Assembly: GCA_002361535.1 (NCBI GenBank)
Contig: DETG01000124.1
Coordinates: 1 to 41,281 of the forward strand
Source: Prevotella sp. UBA3294
GTDB lineage: Bacteria > Bacteroidota > Bacteroidia > Bacteroidales > Bacteroidaceae
Direction of reading: 5' to 3'
DNA length: 41,281 nucleotides
Numbering within the stretch: position 1 is the first letter of the stretch; every line of letters begins with the position of its first letter. Under the pieces are notes generated by a model. That model made no database searches and was not told the origin of the DNA. It worked only from the letters and a program-made list of their open reading frames with translations. The position numbers were made by a program, and so were the translations under genes. Of this stretch, positions 25,182 through 32,993 are shown piece by piece.

Positions 25182-26009
25182 ATGGATCAAATTACAGAAA
25201 AAACAGTTGACATAGAAGACATCCTGAAGAGCAAAATGGGCAAAAAGGCCAAGTGGATTCCCTCTCCCTTGGTGAGTTGGCTCAAGCGTATTGTTCATCA
25301 GGATGAAGTGAACCGTTTCCTTTGGGAAAGCCGTCATCTGACGGGTACCCCTTGGCTGGAGGAATGTGTGAAATACCTTGATATGACCCTGGAGGTGGTG
25401 GGAAAAGAGAACCTGCCCGATAAGAATGACGGGAAACTCTATACCCTGGTGAGCAACCATCCCTTGGGTGGTATTGATGGTGTCGCCTTGGGGAGCATTA
25501 TCGGCAGGCATTTCGACAGTCGGTTCCGCTACCTTGTCAACGATATCTTGATGAACCTGCCCGGGCTCGCTCCTCTCTGTATTCCCATCAATAAGACGGG
25601 AAAGCAGAGCCGGAATTTCCCCGCGATGGTGGAGGCAGGCTTCCAAAGTGACAACCACATGCTGATGTTTCCTGCGGGATTGTGTTCCCGTCGCATCAAT
25701 GGTGAGATTCATGACCTGACCTGGAAGAAGACCTTTATTTCGAAGAGCGTGGAGTACCAGCGCGATGTCGTGCCGATTCACTTCAGTGGTCAGAATTCAG
25801 ATTTCTTCTATAAGCTGAGCGGCTTCTGTGATAAACATATCAAGAAGGTGAATATTGCTATGCTCTTTTTGGTTGATGAAATGTACAAAAACGTGCACAA
25901 GACATTTCGTGTAACCATCGGTAAACCAATACCTTGGCAGACTTTCGACAAGACGAAGTCACCCGTGCAGTGGGCACAATGGGTGCAGGATCAAGTCTAT
26001 TCCCTGTAA
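25182..26009 (+). CDS. glsA: GlsA-like O-acyltransferase (glycine lipid synthesis)
   Basis: A 275-aa membrane-associated acyltransferase of the PlsC/hemolysin-like type. SNHPLGGIDG (91-100) is the acyltransferase motif, here with His93 and Asp99 (one residue longer than the textbook H-x4-D). FPAGLCSRR is the substrate-binding motif of this subfamily. Followed directly by a GNAT-type acyltransferase, it matches the Bacteroides pair GlsB/GlsA. In that system GlsB N-acylates glycine and GlsA adds a second acyl chain to the hydroxyl of the first. I start at ATG 25182; a TTG at 25167 in the same frame is too close to the predicted transcription start. A lysophospholipid acyltransferase role is the alternative. 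Confidence 0.85.
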   Translation: MDQITEKTVDIEDILKSKMGKKAKWIPSPLVSWLKRIVHQDEVNRFLWESRHLTGTPWLEECVKYLDMTLEVVGKENLPDKNDGKLYTLVSNHPLGGIDGVALGSIIGRHFDSRFRYLVNDILMNLPGLAPLCIPINKTGKQSRNFPAMVEAGFQSDNHMLMFPAGLCSRRINGEIHDLTWKKTFISKSVEYQRDVVPIHFSGQNSDFFYKLSGFCDKHIKKVNIAMLFLVDEMYKNVHKTFRVTIGKPIPWQTFDKTKSPVQWAQWVQDQVYSL

Positions 26010-26058
26010 ACACTTCTTCTAAATCCATCAACATACATCTTTAAATTGGCAAACGACA

Positions 26059-27051
26059 ATGGAACAACCAATCATCTCTCCCATTAGTAAAGAACTGCTG
26101 AAAAGTGAACTCACAGCAGAAAGACAGTTGCGAATGACCAACAAAAGCAACAATGAGATTTACGTGGTGACAGCTCACCAAGCTCCTAACGTGATGAAAG
26201 AGATCGGACGACTCCGGGAGATCGCCTTCCGTGAGGCAGGCGGAGGAACCGGTAAGGACATGGATATCGATGAGTTCGATACATGTGAGAATTGCTATAA
26301 ACAGCTTATCGTATGGAACCCTGAAGAAGAGGAGATTATTGGGGGATACCGTTATCTGATGGGAACGGATTGGGAAATGGATGCCAATGGACAACCGTTG
26401 TTGGCCACCAGTCACATGTTCCACTTCTCTGAAAAATTTTTAAAGGAGTATATGCCTTATACAGTGGAACTGGGGCGATCCTTTGTCTCGCTTGAGTACC
26501 AAAATGTACAGAAGAATACCAAGAGCATCTTTGCTTTGGATAACCTTTGGGATGGACTGGGAGCCTTGACAGTTCTCTTTCCCAATGTAAAATATTTCTT
26601 TGGAAAGATGACGATGTATCCTTCATACGTTAGGAAAGGACGGGATATGATCCTGTATTTCCTGAAGAAACATTTCGATGACAAAGAGAACCTGATTGTC
26701 CCGATGAAACCGCTAAAAATTGAAGCTGACCCAGAAGAGTTGAAACAATTGTTCTGCGGTAAGGCATTTAAGGAAGACTATCGTATCTTAAACACTGAAA
26801 TCAGGAAGATGGGTTACAATATTCCACCGTTGGTGAATGCCTATATGGGACTGTCGCCAACGATGAAGCTCTTCGGCACGGCCATTAACTATGGCTTCGG
26901 TGACGTGGAGGAAACGGGAATCCTGATTGCTGTTGATGAAATCCTTGAACAAAAGCGTGTCCGCCATATCGACAGCTTCATCAAGGATCACCCCGAGGCC
27001 TTGCGCATTACCAGTGGCGCCAATAAAGTGATCTATAAGGAACATAAGTAA
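26059..27051 (+). CDS. glsB: GlsB-like N-acyltransferase (hemolysin/OlsB-type GNAT)
   Basis: A 330-aa protein with the OlsB/hemolysin-like acyl-ACP-dependent N-acyltransferase core. IGRLREIAFREAGGGTG (about 50-66), DEFDTCENCYKQLIVWN, EIIGGYRYLMGTDW and VELGRSFVSLEYQ are the conserved segments. In Bacteroides the homologous GlsB makes N-acyl-3-hydroxy-fatty-acyl glycine, the first step of glycine and serine-glycine lipid synthesis. It lies 49 bp after the GlsA-like gene on the same strand. An ornithine-lipid role (OlsB) is the alternative and cannot be excluded from sequence alone. Confidence 0.87.
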   Translation: MEQPIISPISKELLKSELTAERQLRMTNKSNNEIYVVTAHQAPNVMKEIGRLREIAFREAGGGTGKDMDIDEFDTCENCYKQLIVWNPEEEEIIGGYRYLMGTDWEMDANGQPLLATSHMFHFSEKFLKEYMPYTVELGRSFVSLEYQNVQKNTKSIFALDNLWDGLGALTVLFPNVKYFFGKMTMYPSYVRKGRDMILYFLKKHFDDKENLIVPMKPLKIEADPEELKQLFCGKAFKEDYRILNTEIRKMGYNIPPLVNAYMGLSPTMKLFGTAINYGFGDVEETGILIAVDEILEQKRVRHIDSFIKDHPEALRITSGANKVIYKEHK

Positions 27052-27105
27052 CTATAACAAACTACAATCGTTTAACTTAAACAAAATCATTAAAAAACTA
27101 CGCGT

Positions 27106-28545
27106 ATGAAAGACTTGAAGATGTACATCAACGGACGATTCGTCGAGAGTCGTTCCGGTGAGTGGATTGAAGTTTTGAATCCAAGTACCGAGGAAGTGAC
27201 CAGCCGTCAGCCAGCGGGTACAGTTGAGGATGTGCAAGAAGCGGTGGATGCTGCCTTTGTTGCCCAGAAGAAATGGGCAAAGGTTCCCGCTGCCGAACGC
27301 GCCGTATATCTACACAAGATGGCCGATGGTATTCGAGCCAATTTTGATAAGTTCCAGGAGATCCTGGTGCGTGAGCAAGGAAAGACTCAGGCATTGGCCG
27401 CTACAGAAGTGGGTGTCACAGCCACTTATTTTGATTATATGGCAGAGTTTGCCCGCCGTATCGAGGGTGAGGTGATTCAGAGTGATGCTCCCAACGAGAC
27501 GATGATCTTGGTGAAAAAGCCGATCGGTGTGGCTGCAGGTATCTTGCCTTGGAACTTCCCGTTCTTCTTGATCGCACGTAAGGCTGCAGCTGCCTTGATC
27601 ACTGGTTGCTCCATCGTGATCAAACCTGCCCAGATCACCCCGGAAAACTGTTGTGAGTTCTGTAAGATTGTGGACGAGAGCGGTCTGCCCGCAGGCTTGT
27701 TTAATGTGGTGACGGGTAAAGGCTCGGTGGTTGGAAATGCCTTAGCCAGTAACCCGAAGGTGGGTATCGTGAGTCTGACGGGTAGTGTAGGTGCCGGTGT
27801 GAAGATCATGGAGGCTGCCGCTCCGAATATCACGAAGGTATCTTTGGAGTTAGGTGGTAAGGCACCGGCGATTGTTTTCCCCGATGCTGACCTCGAATTA
27901 GCAGCTCAGGCCATTTTGGAGAGCCGTATCGGTAACACGGGTCAGATCTGTAACAATGCTGAGCGCGTATATGTTCATAAGGATGTCAAGAAAGAGTTCA
28001 CCGATATCATCGTGAAGAAATTCCAGGCTGTGAAATACGGTGATCCTGCCATTAATAAGGATGTGGATATGGGTCCGTTGGTAGAGAAGGCTGCTTTGGA
28101 GAGCGTAACAGCCAAGGTGAACCATGCCATAGAACAGGGTGCGAAGGTGCTCTGTGGCGGTAAGCCCGTTGGCGGTAAGGGCTATTTCTATCCTGCCACG
28201 GTACTTGATAACTGCCGTCAGGATATGGATATTATCCATGAGGAGACCTTCGGGCCGGTACTTCCCCTTGTGGAGTTCGATAACATCGATCAGGTCATCG
28301 AGTGGGCTAACGACTGTGAGTATGGTTTGGCTTCGAGCGTATTTACTAAGGATATTGATACCGCTACCCGTATCTGTCGGGAGATTGAGTTCGGCGAGAC
28401 TTATATCAACCGCATGCACTTCGAAGCCATCCAAGGTTTCCATGCCGGCGTGAAGAAGAGTGGTATCGGCGGTGCCGACGGTAAGCATGGTGTAGAGGAG
28501 TATCTTGTCACTAAGGTGGTGTACCTGGATACCCACTACAATTAA
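27106..28545 (+). CDS. aldA: AldA-type lactaldehyde/glycolaldehyde dehydrogenase
   Basis: A 479-aa NAD-dependent aldehyde dehydrogenase aligning closely with E. coli AldA throughout, including MYINGRFV, DYMAEFARRIEGEVIQSD, ILPWNFPFFLIARK, LELGGKAPAIV and the GFHAGVKKSGIGGADGKHG end. Catalytic Cys is in GQICNNAERVY (about residue 282) and the general base Glu in LELGGK. AldA oxidises L-lactaldehyde from fucose/rhamnose breakdown and glycolaldehyde. It is 54 bp after the GlsB-like gene and is followed by a strong hairpin terminator. Whether it serves the sugar operon upstream is not shown by the sequence. Confidence 0.85.
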   Translation: MKDLKMYINGRFVESRSGEWIEVLNPSTEEVTSRQPAGTVEDVQEAVDAAFVAQKKWAKVPAAERAVYLHKMADGIRANFDKFQEILVREQGKTQALAATEVGVTATYFDYMAEFARRIEGEVIQSDAPNETMILVKKPIGVAAGILPWNFPFFLIARKAAAALITGCSIVIKPAQITPENCCEFCKIVDESGLPAGLFNVVTGKGSVVGNALASNPKVGIVSLTGSVGAGVKIMEAAAPNITKVSLELGGKAPAIVFPDADLELAAQAILESRIGNTGQICNNAERVYVHKDVKKEFTDIIVKKFQAVKYGDPAINKDVDMGPLVEKAALESVTAKVNHAIEQGAKVLCGGKPVGGKGYFYPATVLDNCRQDMDIIHEETFGPVLPLVEFDNIDQVIEWANDCEYGLASSVFTKDIDTATRICREIEFGETYINRMHFEAIQGFHAGVKKSGIGGADGKHGVEEYLVTKVVYLDTHYN

Positions 28546-28596
28546 TCAAGGTGTAGCAGCACCCCGTTGTTTGCATTATTTAACACGAGCACATGC

Positions 28597-28640
28597 AAGG
28601 TCTTTACCCTTTATGGATTTTAAGGGTAAAGACCTTTAAT
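28597..28640 (+). terminator. terminator after aldA
   Basis: A perfect 15-bp stem AAGGTCTTTACCCTT (28597-28611) / AAGGGTAAAGACCTT (28622-28636) encloses a 10-nt loop and is followed by TTAATTATT. It lies 52 bp after the aldA stop and just before the serpin gene. Confidence 0.8.
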
Positions 28641-28646
28641 TATTGT

Positions 28647-29981
28647 ATGATGAAAATGAATAGAATTTGCATGCCAGTCGTGATGTTGCTGGCCTTTGCG
28701 GGAGGCTTGACTTCCTGCTCTTCTGAGAGTGATGATGTGATAGGACCTAAGGGTAGTGATGTGATAGAAGAGAATGCGCGTGCCGTGAACATGCTGTATC
28801 CGGAAAAGAGCATCCGGATGACAGCCGAGCAGTCTTACATGGTGCATCGTAACAACTTGTTTTCACTGAACCTCTTTCGGAAAATCAGCGAGAAGGATGG
28901 AAACAAGAGCAGTTTCTGTTCACCGTTAAGTGTGACCTACGTGTTGGGAATGCTTAATGCCGGTGCTGTGGGAAACACGCAGGAGGAGATCCAGGATGTG
29001 CTGGGCTTCCGTGACTGTGACTCCCAGGCCATCAATTCCTATTGCGAGAAACTGATCAAGACGGCTCCGCAGGTGGATCCGAAGGTGACACTGAATATTG
29101 CCAACAGCATCTTCGTGAACAATGCCATTGGAAAAATCGCCCAGCCCTATCAGCAGGAGATGGAGAGATACTATGAGGCGATGGTGGAGGACATGGATTT
29201 CAGAAATGTGCGGAATGTGGATAAGATTAACGGGTGGTGCAAGGAGAAGACCCACGACATGATCCCAACCATTCTCGACGATAATGAATTCTCCTCACGG
29301 GTGGTGATGTTTCTGCTGAATGCTATCTACTTCAAAGCCGACTGGGCAGAGAAGTTTGATAAGAAATACACACAGGAAGCAGACTTCCAGGCCCCCTCTG
29401 GAAAAAAGAAGGTGGAAATGATGCATCAGAAGGTGCTGACAACGTATGGGGAGTCGGGCGACTATACCTCCCTGTCGCTTCCCTTCGGCGATGGTGACTT
29501 CTGTATGAAATTATTGTTGCCCAAGGAAGGAAAGAGCATCGATGACGTACTGGACCGCTTACATCATGAGATGTCTGGTGAGAAATCCCTGTGGCCGGAG
29601 GAACTGCAGGAAGAAAACTGTGAGGTGGATGTCAAGGTGCCTCGCTGGGAAACCGATTCGAAGATTCCGTTGATTGACATACTGAAGAAGATGGGCATCC
29701 GACAGGTGTTTGATCCTGTTGAAGCTGAACTTACGAAGATGACCGAGAGGGGGACGCTCTATGTGAGTATGATGAAGCAGCTGGCTAAGATCGAGGTGAA
29801 CGAGACGGGTTCGAAGGCTGCTGCTGTGACTGTTGCCGGAGTAAATTACACCGCCTATATTCCGTCCGAGCCTGTGGAGCCACGGAAGGTGGAGTTTCAT
29901 GCCAACCGTCCTTTTGTCTATCTGATCACGGAGCGTGGCAGCAACGTGGTGTTCTTCATGGGTAAATACACAGGAGAGTAG
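28647..29981 (+). CDS. serpin-family protease inhibitor, surface lipoprotein
   Basis: A 444-aa serpin with a lipoprotein signal peptide (MKMNRICMPVVMLLAFAG... then LTSC). The acidic residues after Cys (SSESDD) suggest export to the cell surface. SVTYVLGMLNAGAVGNTQEEI, FLLNAIYFKADWAEKFD and the FHANRPFVYLI end are serpin hallmarks. The reactive-loop hinge ETGSKAAAVT (about 386-395) has small residues at P12-P9, expected of an inhibitory serpin. Counting from P17 puts P1-P1' at Thr402-Ala403, but the loop is about nine residues longer than in alpha1-antitrypsin, so the scissile bond is uncertain. The start after the terminator hairpin is chosen because an upstream ATG at 28593 would be transcribed through the hairpin and would bury the signal peptide. 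Confidence 0.92.
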   Translation: MMKMNRICMPVVMLLAFAGGLTSCSSESDDVIGPKGSDVIEENARAVNMLYPEKSIRMTAEQSYMVHRNNLFSLNLFRKISEKDGNKSSFCSPLSVTYVLGMLNAGAVGNTQEEIQDVLGFRDCDSQAINSYCEKLIKTAPQVDPKVTLNIANSIFVNNAIGKIAQPYQQEMERYYEAMVEDMDFRNVRNVDKINGWCKEKTHDMIPTILDDNEFSSRVVMFLLNAIYFKADWAEKFDKKYTQEADFQAPSGKKKVEMMHQKVLTTYGESGDYTSLSLPFGDGDFCMKLLLPKEGKSIDDVLDRLHHEMSGEKSLWPEELQEENCEVDVKVPRWETDSKIPLIDILKKMGIRQVFDPVEAELTKMTERGTLYVSMMKQLAKIEVNETGSKAAAVTVAGVNYTAYIPSEPVEPRKVEFHANRPFVYLITERGSNVVFFMGKYTGE

Positions 29982-29992
29982 AGAAGGCCGGG

Positions 29993-30892
29993 TCAGGGAT
30001 GTTGTGTCTTCTGCCAATTCTCGATCGCTTTTTTAGCCTTGGCATGACCGATGGCAATGAGCCGTTCCGACTTGTCATAGTCTAAGGTGCCGTATCGGTT
30101 GAGTTGGATATCTATCAAGATGTCTGGGGGAACGAGTTTGGTCATGAGTTTCGAGTTCTGGCGAATCATGATCGAACTCGTTCTCGATAACAGGGTGAAG
30201 TAATTGAAGTCGATGTTGTCGGGAATCAATTTGTTGAGAATACTCATTGGCATGCTGCTGCTCCGCTTCCGTCTCTTGTTGATGACCTGCTGTGTTTCAC
30301 TCTGTGCTTTATAATCGTGACCGCTCACGTCAACTCCCACCAAAAGATCACCCGAATGGCGCGCCACGCGATTCAAGGGGAAAGGGTTAACGATGCCGCC
30401 ATCAATGAGAATCATGTCATCGCGACGCACGGGATCGAAGAAAGTCGGTAAGGAAATAGAAGCACGAATTGATTGATACAGACTGCCCCGATGGAACAGA
30501 ATCTCCCGACCGTTCTCCCAGTCTGTGGCCACGGCACAATAGGGGATCTGAAGATCCTCAATGTTCATATCAGGCACCACCTCCTTCATCGCCTCTATGA
30601 CCTTCTCGCCTTTGATGATATGGTCAAGGCTCAAACTGAAATCCCAAAGGGAGATCATCTTACGTTTGTCAATGGTCCTCATCCATTCGCGATAATCCTG
30701 CAGCTTGCCCGCAGCATACATACCGCCGACGAGGGCACCCATGGAGCATCCTGCTATCGAGGTGATGTGGAAACCCTGTTCCTCTAACTCCTCAATCACA
30801 CCGATGTGAACCAGTCCGCGGGCACCACCACTTGATAGTACCAGCGCTACATCTTTTCCTTGTTGCTTTGCTTTCTTTTCTATCTCTTTCAT
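29993..30892 (-). CDS. patatin-like phospholipase (RssA-like)
   Basis: A 299-aa serine hydrolase. The oxyanion loop GGARG is at 22-26, the nucleophile elbow GCSMG at 48-52 (Ser50), and the catalytic dyad Asp is in LIDGGIVNPFPL (about residue 174). No signal peptide or transmembrane helix is evident, so it is probably cytosolic or peripheral. The C-terminal about 90 residues have no assigned domain and continue to the PPDILIDIQLNRYGTLDYDKSERLIAIGHAK region typical of bacterial patatins. It follows the dGTPase gene by 54 bp and converges with the serpin gene, leaving 11 bp between stop codons. Confidence 0.9.
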   Translation of the reverse strand: MKEIEKKAKQQGKDVALVLSSGGARGLVHIGVIEELEEQGFHITSIAGCSMGALVGGMYAAGKLQDYREWMRTIDKRKMISLWDFSLSLDHIIKGEKVIEAMKEVVPDMNIEDLQIPYCAVATDWENGREILFHRGSLYQSIRASISLPTFFDPVRRDDMILIDGGIVNPFPLNRVARHSGDLLVGVDVSGHDYKAQSETQQVINKRRKRSSSMPMSILNKLIPDNIDFNYFTLLSRTSSIMIRQNSKLMTKLVPPDILIDIQLNRYGTLDYDKSERLIAIGHAKAKKAIENWQKTQHP

Positions 30893-30946
30893 ACCACATG
30901 ATTCCTCGATAAACCAGATTCCTTTGTTGATCCAGATCTTATTGAC

Positions 30947-32284
30947 CTATACTATAGGCAAACTGATTCCATTGATTTTTTGATAAATATCCAGTGCATA
31001 GACATCCGTCATGCCACTGATATAGTCGATGACGGCCATCAAGCGCGTTTCCAAGTCGGGACTGTTGATATCGTACTGACTGCTGACTCTTCCGATAAGC
31101 TGTTGTGAGTAGTAACGGTTAGGATATAGGATGGCCTCGGTCATGGCTTCCATCAGGGTCGCCATGATCTTGTAACCGCTTAGTTCCACGTCGAGGACAG
31201 GCTTACTACGGTAGATTCTCTTGACAGAAATGGAACAACACTGGCGGTAGGCTTCTCGCTGAGGGGCATCGATATGACTGATCAACGATCCCTCTAAAGT
31301 ACCGTTCAGAATCTCTTCCTCGTGTTTCATGAAAGCTTCCACACAGCTGTTCTCCAGTTTCCCAATGGTACAGGCGCGCATATACACCACCTTCTCATTG
31401 TCATCATCAATCCCCTCGTCAATGATACGCTGGCGAATCTTCTGCTGGCTTTCTGGGTCAAAGAAACTCAGCAGCATGTGTTCCGTCTCCTCGAAGGAAA
31501 GGATCTTTAGCTTGTGTGCATCCTCGATGTCCATGATCTCATAACAGATGTCATCGGCAGCCTCTACGAGATAAACCAAAGGGTGGCGGACATACCGCAA
31601 GGGCTCTCCGTCGTCAGACAGACGTGTGATGCCCAGCTCATCAGCGATGCGTTGGTAGATGGGGATTTCTGAGGTGAAGAACCCGAATTTCCCTTTCTTT
31701 CCTGCGGCTGAAGACACATGTGGATATTTCACGATGGATGCCAATGTGGAATAGGTCATCACAAAACCTCCGTCACGCCGCCCCTTGAAGCGATGAGCCA
31801 GCAGCCGGAAGGCATTGGCATTTCCTTCAAAGTGGGTGATGTCATTCCAGAAAGGGGTATCAACCATCTCCTTTAATCTGTTTCCCGTTCCTTCGGTGAA
31901 GAAGGTCTGGATGGCTTTCTCACCACTGTGCCCGAAAGGTGGGTTCCCTAAGTCGTGTGCTAAACATGCCGTACTGACAATGGTACCGATCTGTGGGAAC
32001 AAGGTGTTGGCAAGAGTGGGGTCGCGCTGCAGGACACGATGAGCCACATCGTTTCCTAAAGACATCCCCACGCTGGCTACTTCGAGTGAGTGGGTGAGAC
32101 GGTTATGAACAAAAACACTTCCCGGTAATGGGAACACCTGGGTCTTGTTCTGCAGACGGCGGAAGGGAGCTGAGAAGATCAGCCGGTCATAGTCGCGTTT
32201 GAACTCAGACCGGTCGTCATGTCGCTCACTATGCCGGTTTTCCTGTCCGAGACGTTTGTTACTGATGAGTTGTTTCCAGTTCAT
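30947..32284 (-). CDS. dgt: deoxyguanosinetriphosphate triphosphohydrolase-like HD hydrolase
   Basis: A 445-aa HD-domain enzyme of the dGTPase family, which splits dNTPs into deoxynucleosides and triphosphate. The metal ligands are His65 (RLTHSLEVA), His110-Asp111 (CLAHDLGNPPFGHSGE) and a later Asp in VEAADDICYEIMDIED. The N-terminus RHDDRSEFKRDYDRLIFSAPFRRLQNKTQV is characteristic. I start at 32284; an ATG at 32335 would add 17 unconserved residues. It is divergent from dut, so two nucleotide-pool enzymes share a promoter region. Confidence 0.94.
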   Translation of the reverse strand: MNWKQLISNKRLGQENRHSERHDDRSEFKRDYDRLIFSAPFRRLQNKTQVFPLPGSVFVHNRLTHSLEVASVGMSLGNDVAHRVLQRDPTLANTLFPQIGTIVSTACLAHDLGNPPFGHSGEKAIQTFFTEGTGNRLKEMVDTPFWNDITHFEGNANAFRLLAHRFKGRRDGGFVMTYSTLASIVKYPHVSSAAGKKGKFGFFTSEIPIYQRIADELGITRLSDDGEPLRYVRHPLVYLVEAADDICYEIMDIEDAHKLKILSFEETEHMLLSFFDPESQQKIRQRIIDEGIDDDNEKVVYMRACTIGKLENSCVEAFMKHEEEILNGTLEGSLISHIDAPQREAYRQCCSISVKRIYRSKPVLDVELSGYKIMATLMEAMTEAILYPNRYYSQQLIGRVSSQYDINSPDLETRLMAVIDYISGMTDVYALDIYQKINGISLPIV

Positions 32285-32358
32285 GGCGGATATGTAAGTC
32301 GGATGATGATACCTGTGACAACAGGAGAATATCAATCAGTTGACATGTTAATGATGTA

Positions 32359-32366
32359 CAAAGGTA
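32359..32366 (-). promoter_or_regulatory. -7 element of the dgt promoter
   Basis: TACCTTTG on the minus strand is a perfect match to TAnnTTTG, 75 bp upstream of the dgt ATG. No TTTG lies at the -33 distance. Confidence 0.55.
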
Positions 32367-32469
32367 ACAATATTTCATTGTTTGGAGAATCTCCATGTGT
32401 TAAATAATCTTTTTATGCTGATCTCTCTGGGCAAACAACTTGCTTACATGGGGAAAACAACACATTTTC

Positions 32470-32501
32470 TTTGGGGGAATGATATATTATTCGTACCTTT
32501 G
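32470..32501 (+). promoter_or_regulatory. Bacteroidota-type promoter of dut
   Basis: TTTG (32470-32473) and TACCTTTG (32494-32501) are separated by 20 nt, a full consensus match. It lies 30 bp upstream of the dut ATG. Confidence 0.85.
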
Positions 32502-32531
32502 CAACAAATTATTTTATATTAAGGATACAAG

Positions 32532-32969
32532 ATGATTCAGATAAAAGTAGTAAACAAAGGACATCAGCAACTGCCTGCTTACGCTACGCCGCAGAGCGCG
32601 GGTATGGATCTTCGCGCCAATCTTGATGAATCGGTAGTGTTGAGGCCGCTGGAACGTAAACTGATCAAAACCGGACTGTTCATCGCGTTACCTGAAGGGT
32701 ATGAAGCGCAGGTGCGCCCCCGGAGCGGGCTGGCACTGAAACACGGCATTACCGTGCTGAATACCCCGGGAACAATTGATGCTGATTATCGAGGCGAGAT
32801 AGGCGTTTGTCTGATCAACCTGTCGCAGGAGGATTTTGTGATCAATGATGGTGAACGCATTGCCCAGTTGGTCATTGCCCGTCATGAACAAGGTGACTTC
32901 GAACTTGTTGAAGAACTTGATGAGACGGAACGGGGAGCAGGTGGCTATGGTCATACGGGAGTGAAATAA
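32532..32969 (+). CDS. dut: dUTP diphosphatase
   Basis: A 145-aa trimeric dUTPase that hydrolyses dUTP to dUMP. All five motifs are present in order: [43 protein letters not shown] and [10 protein letters not shown], with the catalytic Asp in the third. The length is normal. It starts a four-gene run with the TPR lipoprotein, DUF4292-like lipoprotein and EnvC-like genes, spaced 24 bp from the next start codon. Confidence 0.98.
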   Translation: MIQIKVVNKGHQQLPAYATPQSAGMDLRANLDESVVLRPLERKLIKTGLFIALPEGYEAQVRPRSGLALKHGITVLNTPGTIDADYRGEIGVCLINLSQEDFVINDGERIAQLVIARHEQGDFELVEELDETERGAGGYGHTGVK

Positions 32970-32993
32970 TTCGGCGTTATTAGCTTGGAGTTG

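Noticed and set aside
28593..28646. Upstream start for the serpin gene
   Set aside because: It would encode the terminator hairpin of aldA and place the lipoprotein signal 18 residues inside the protein.
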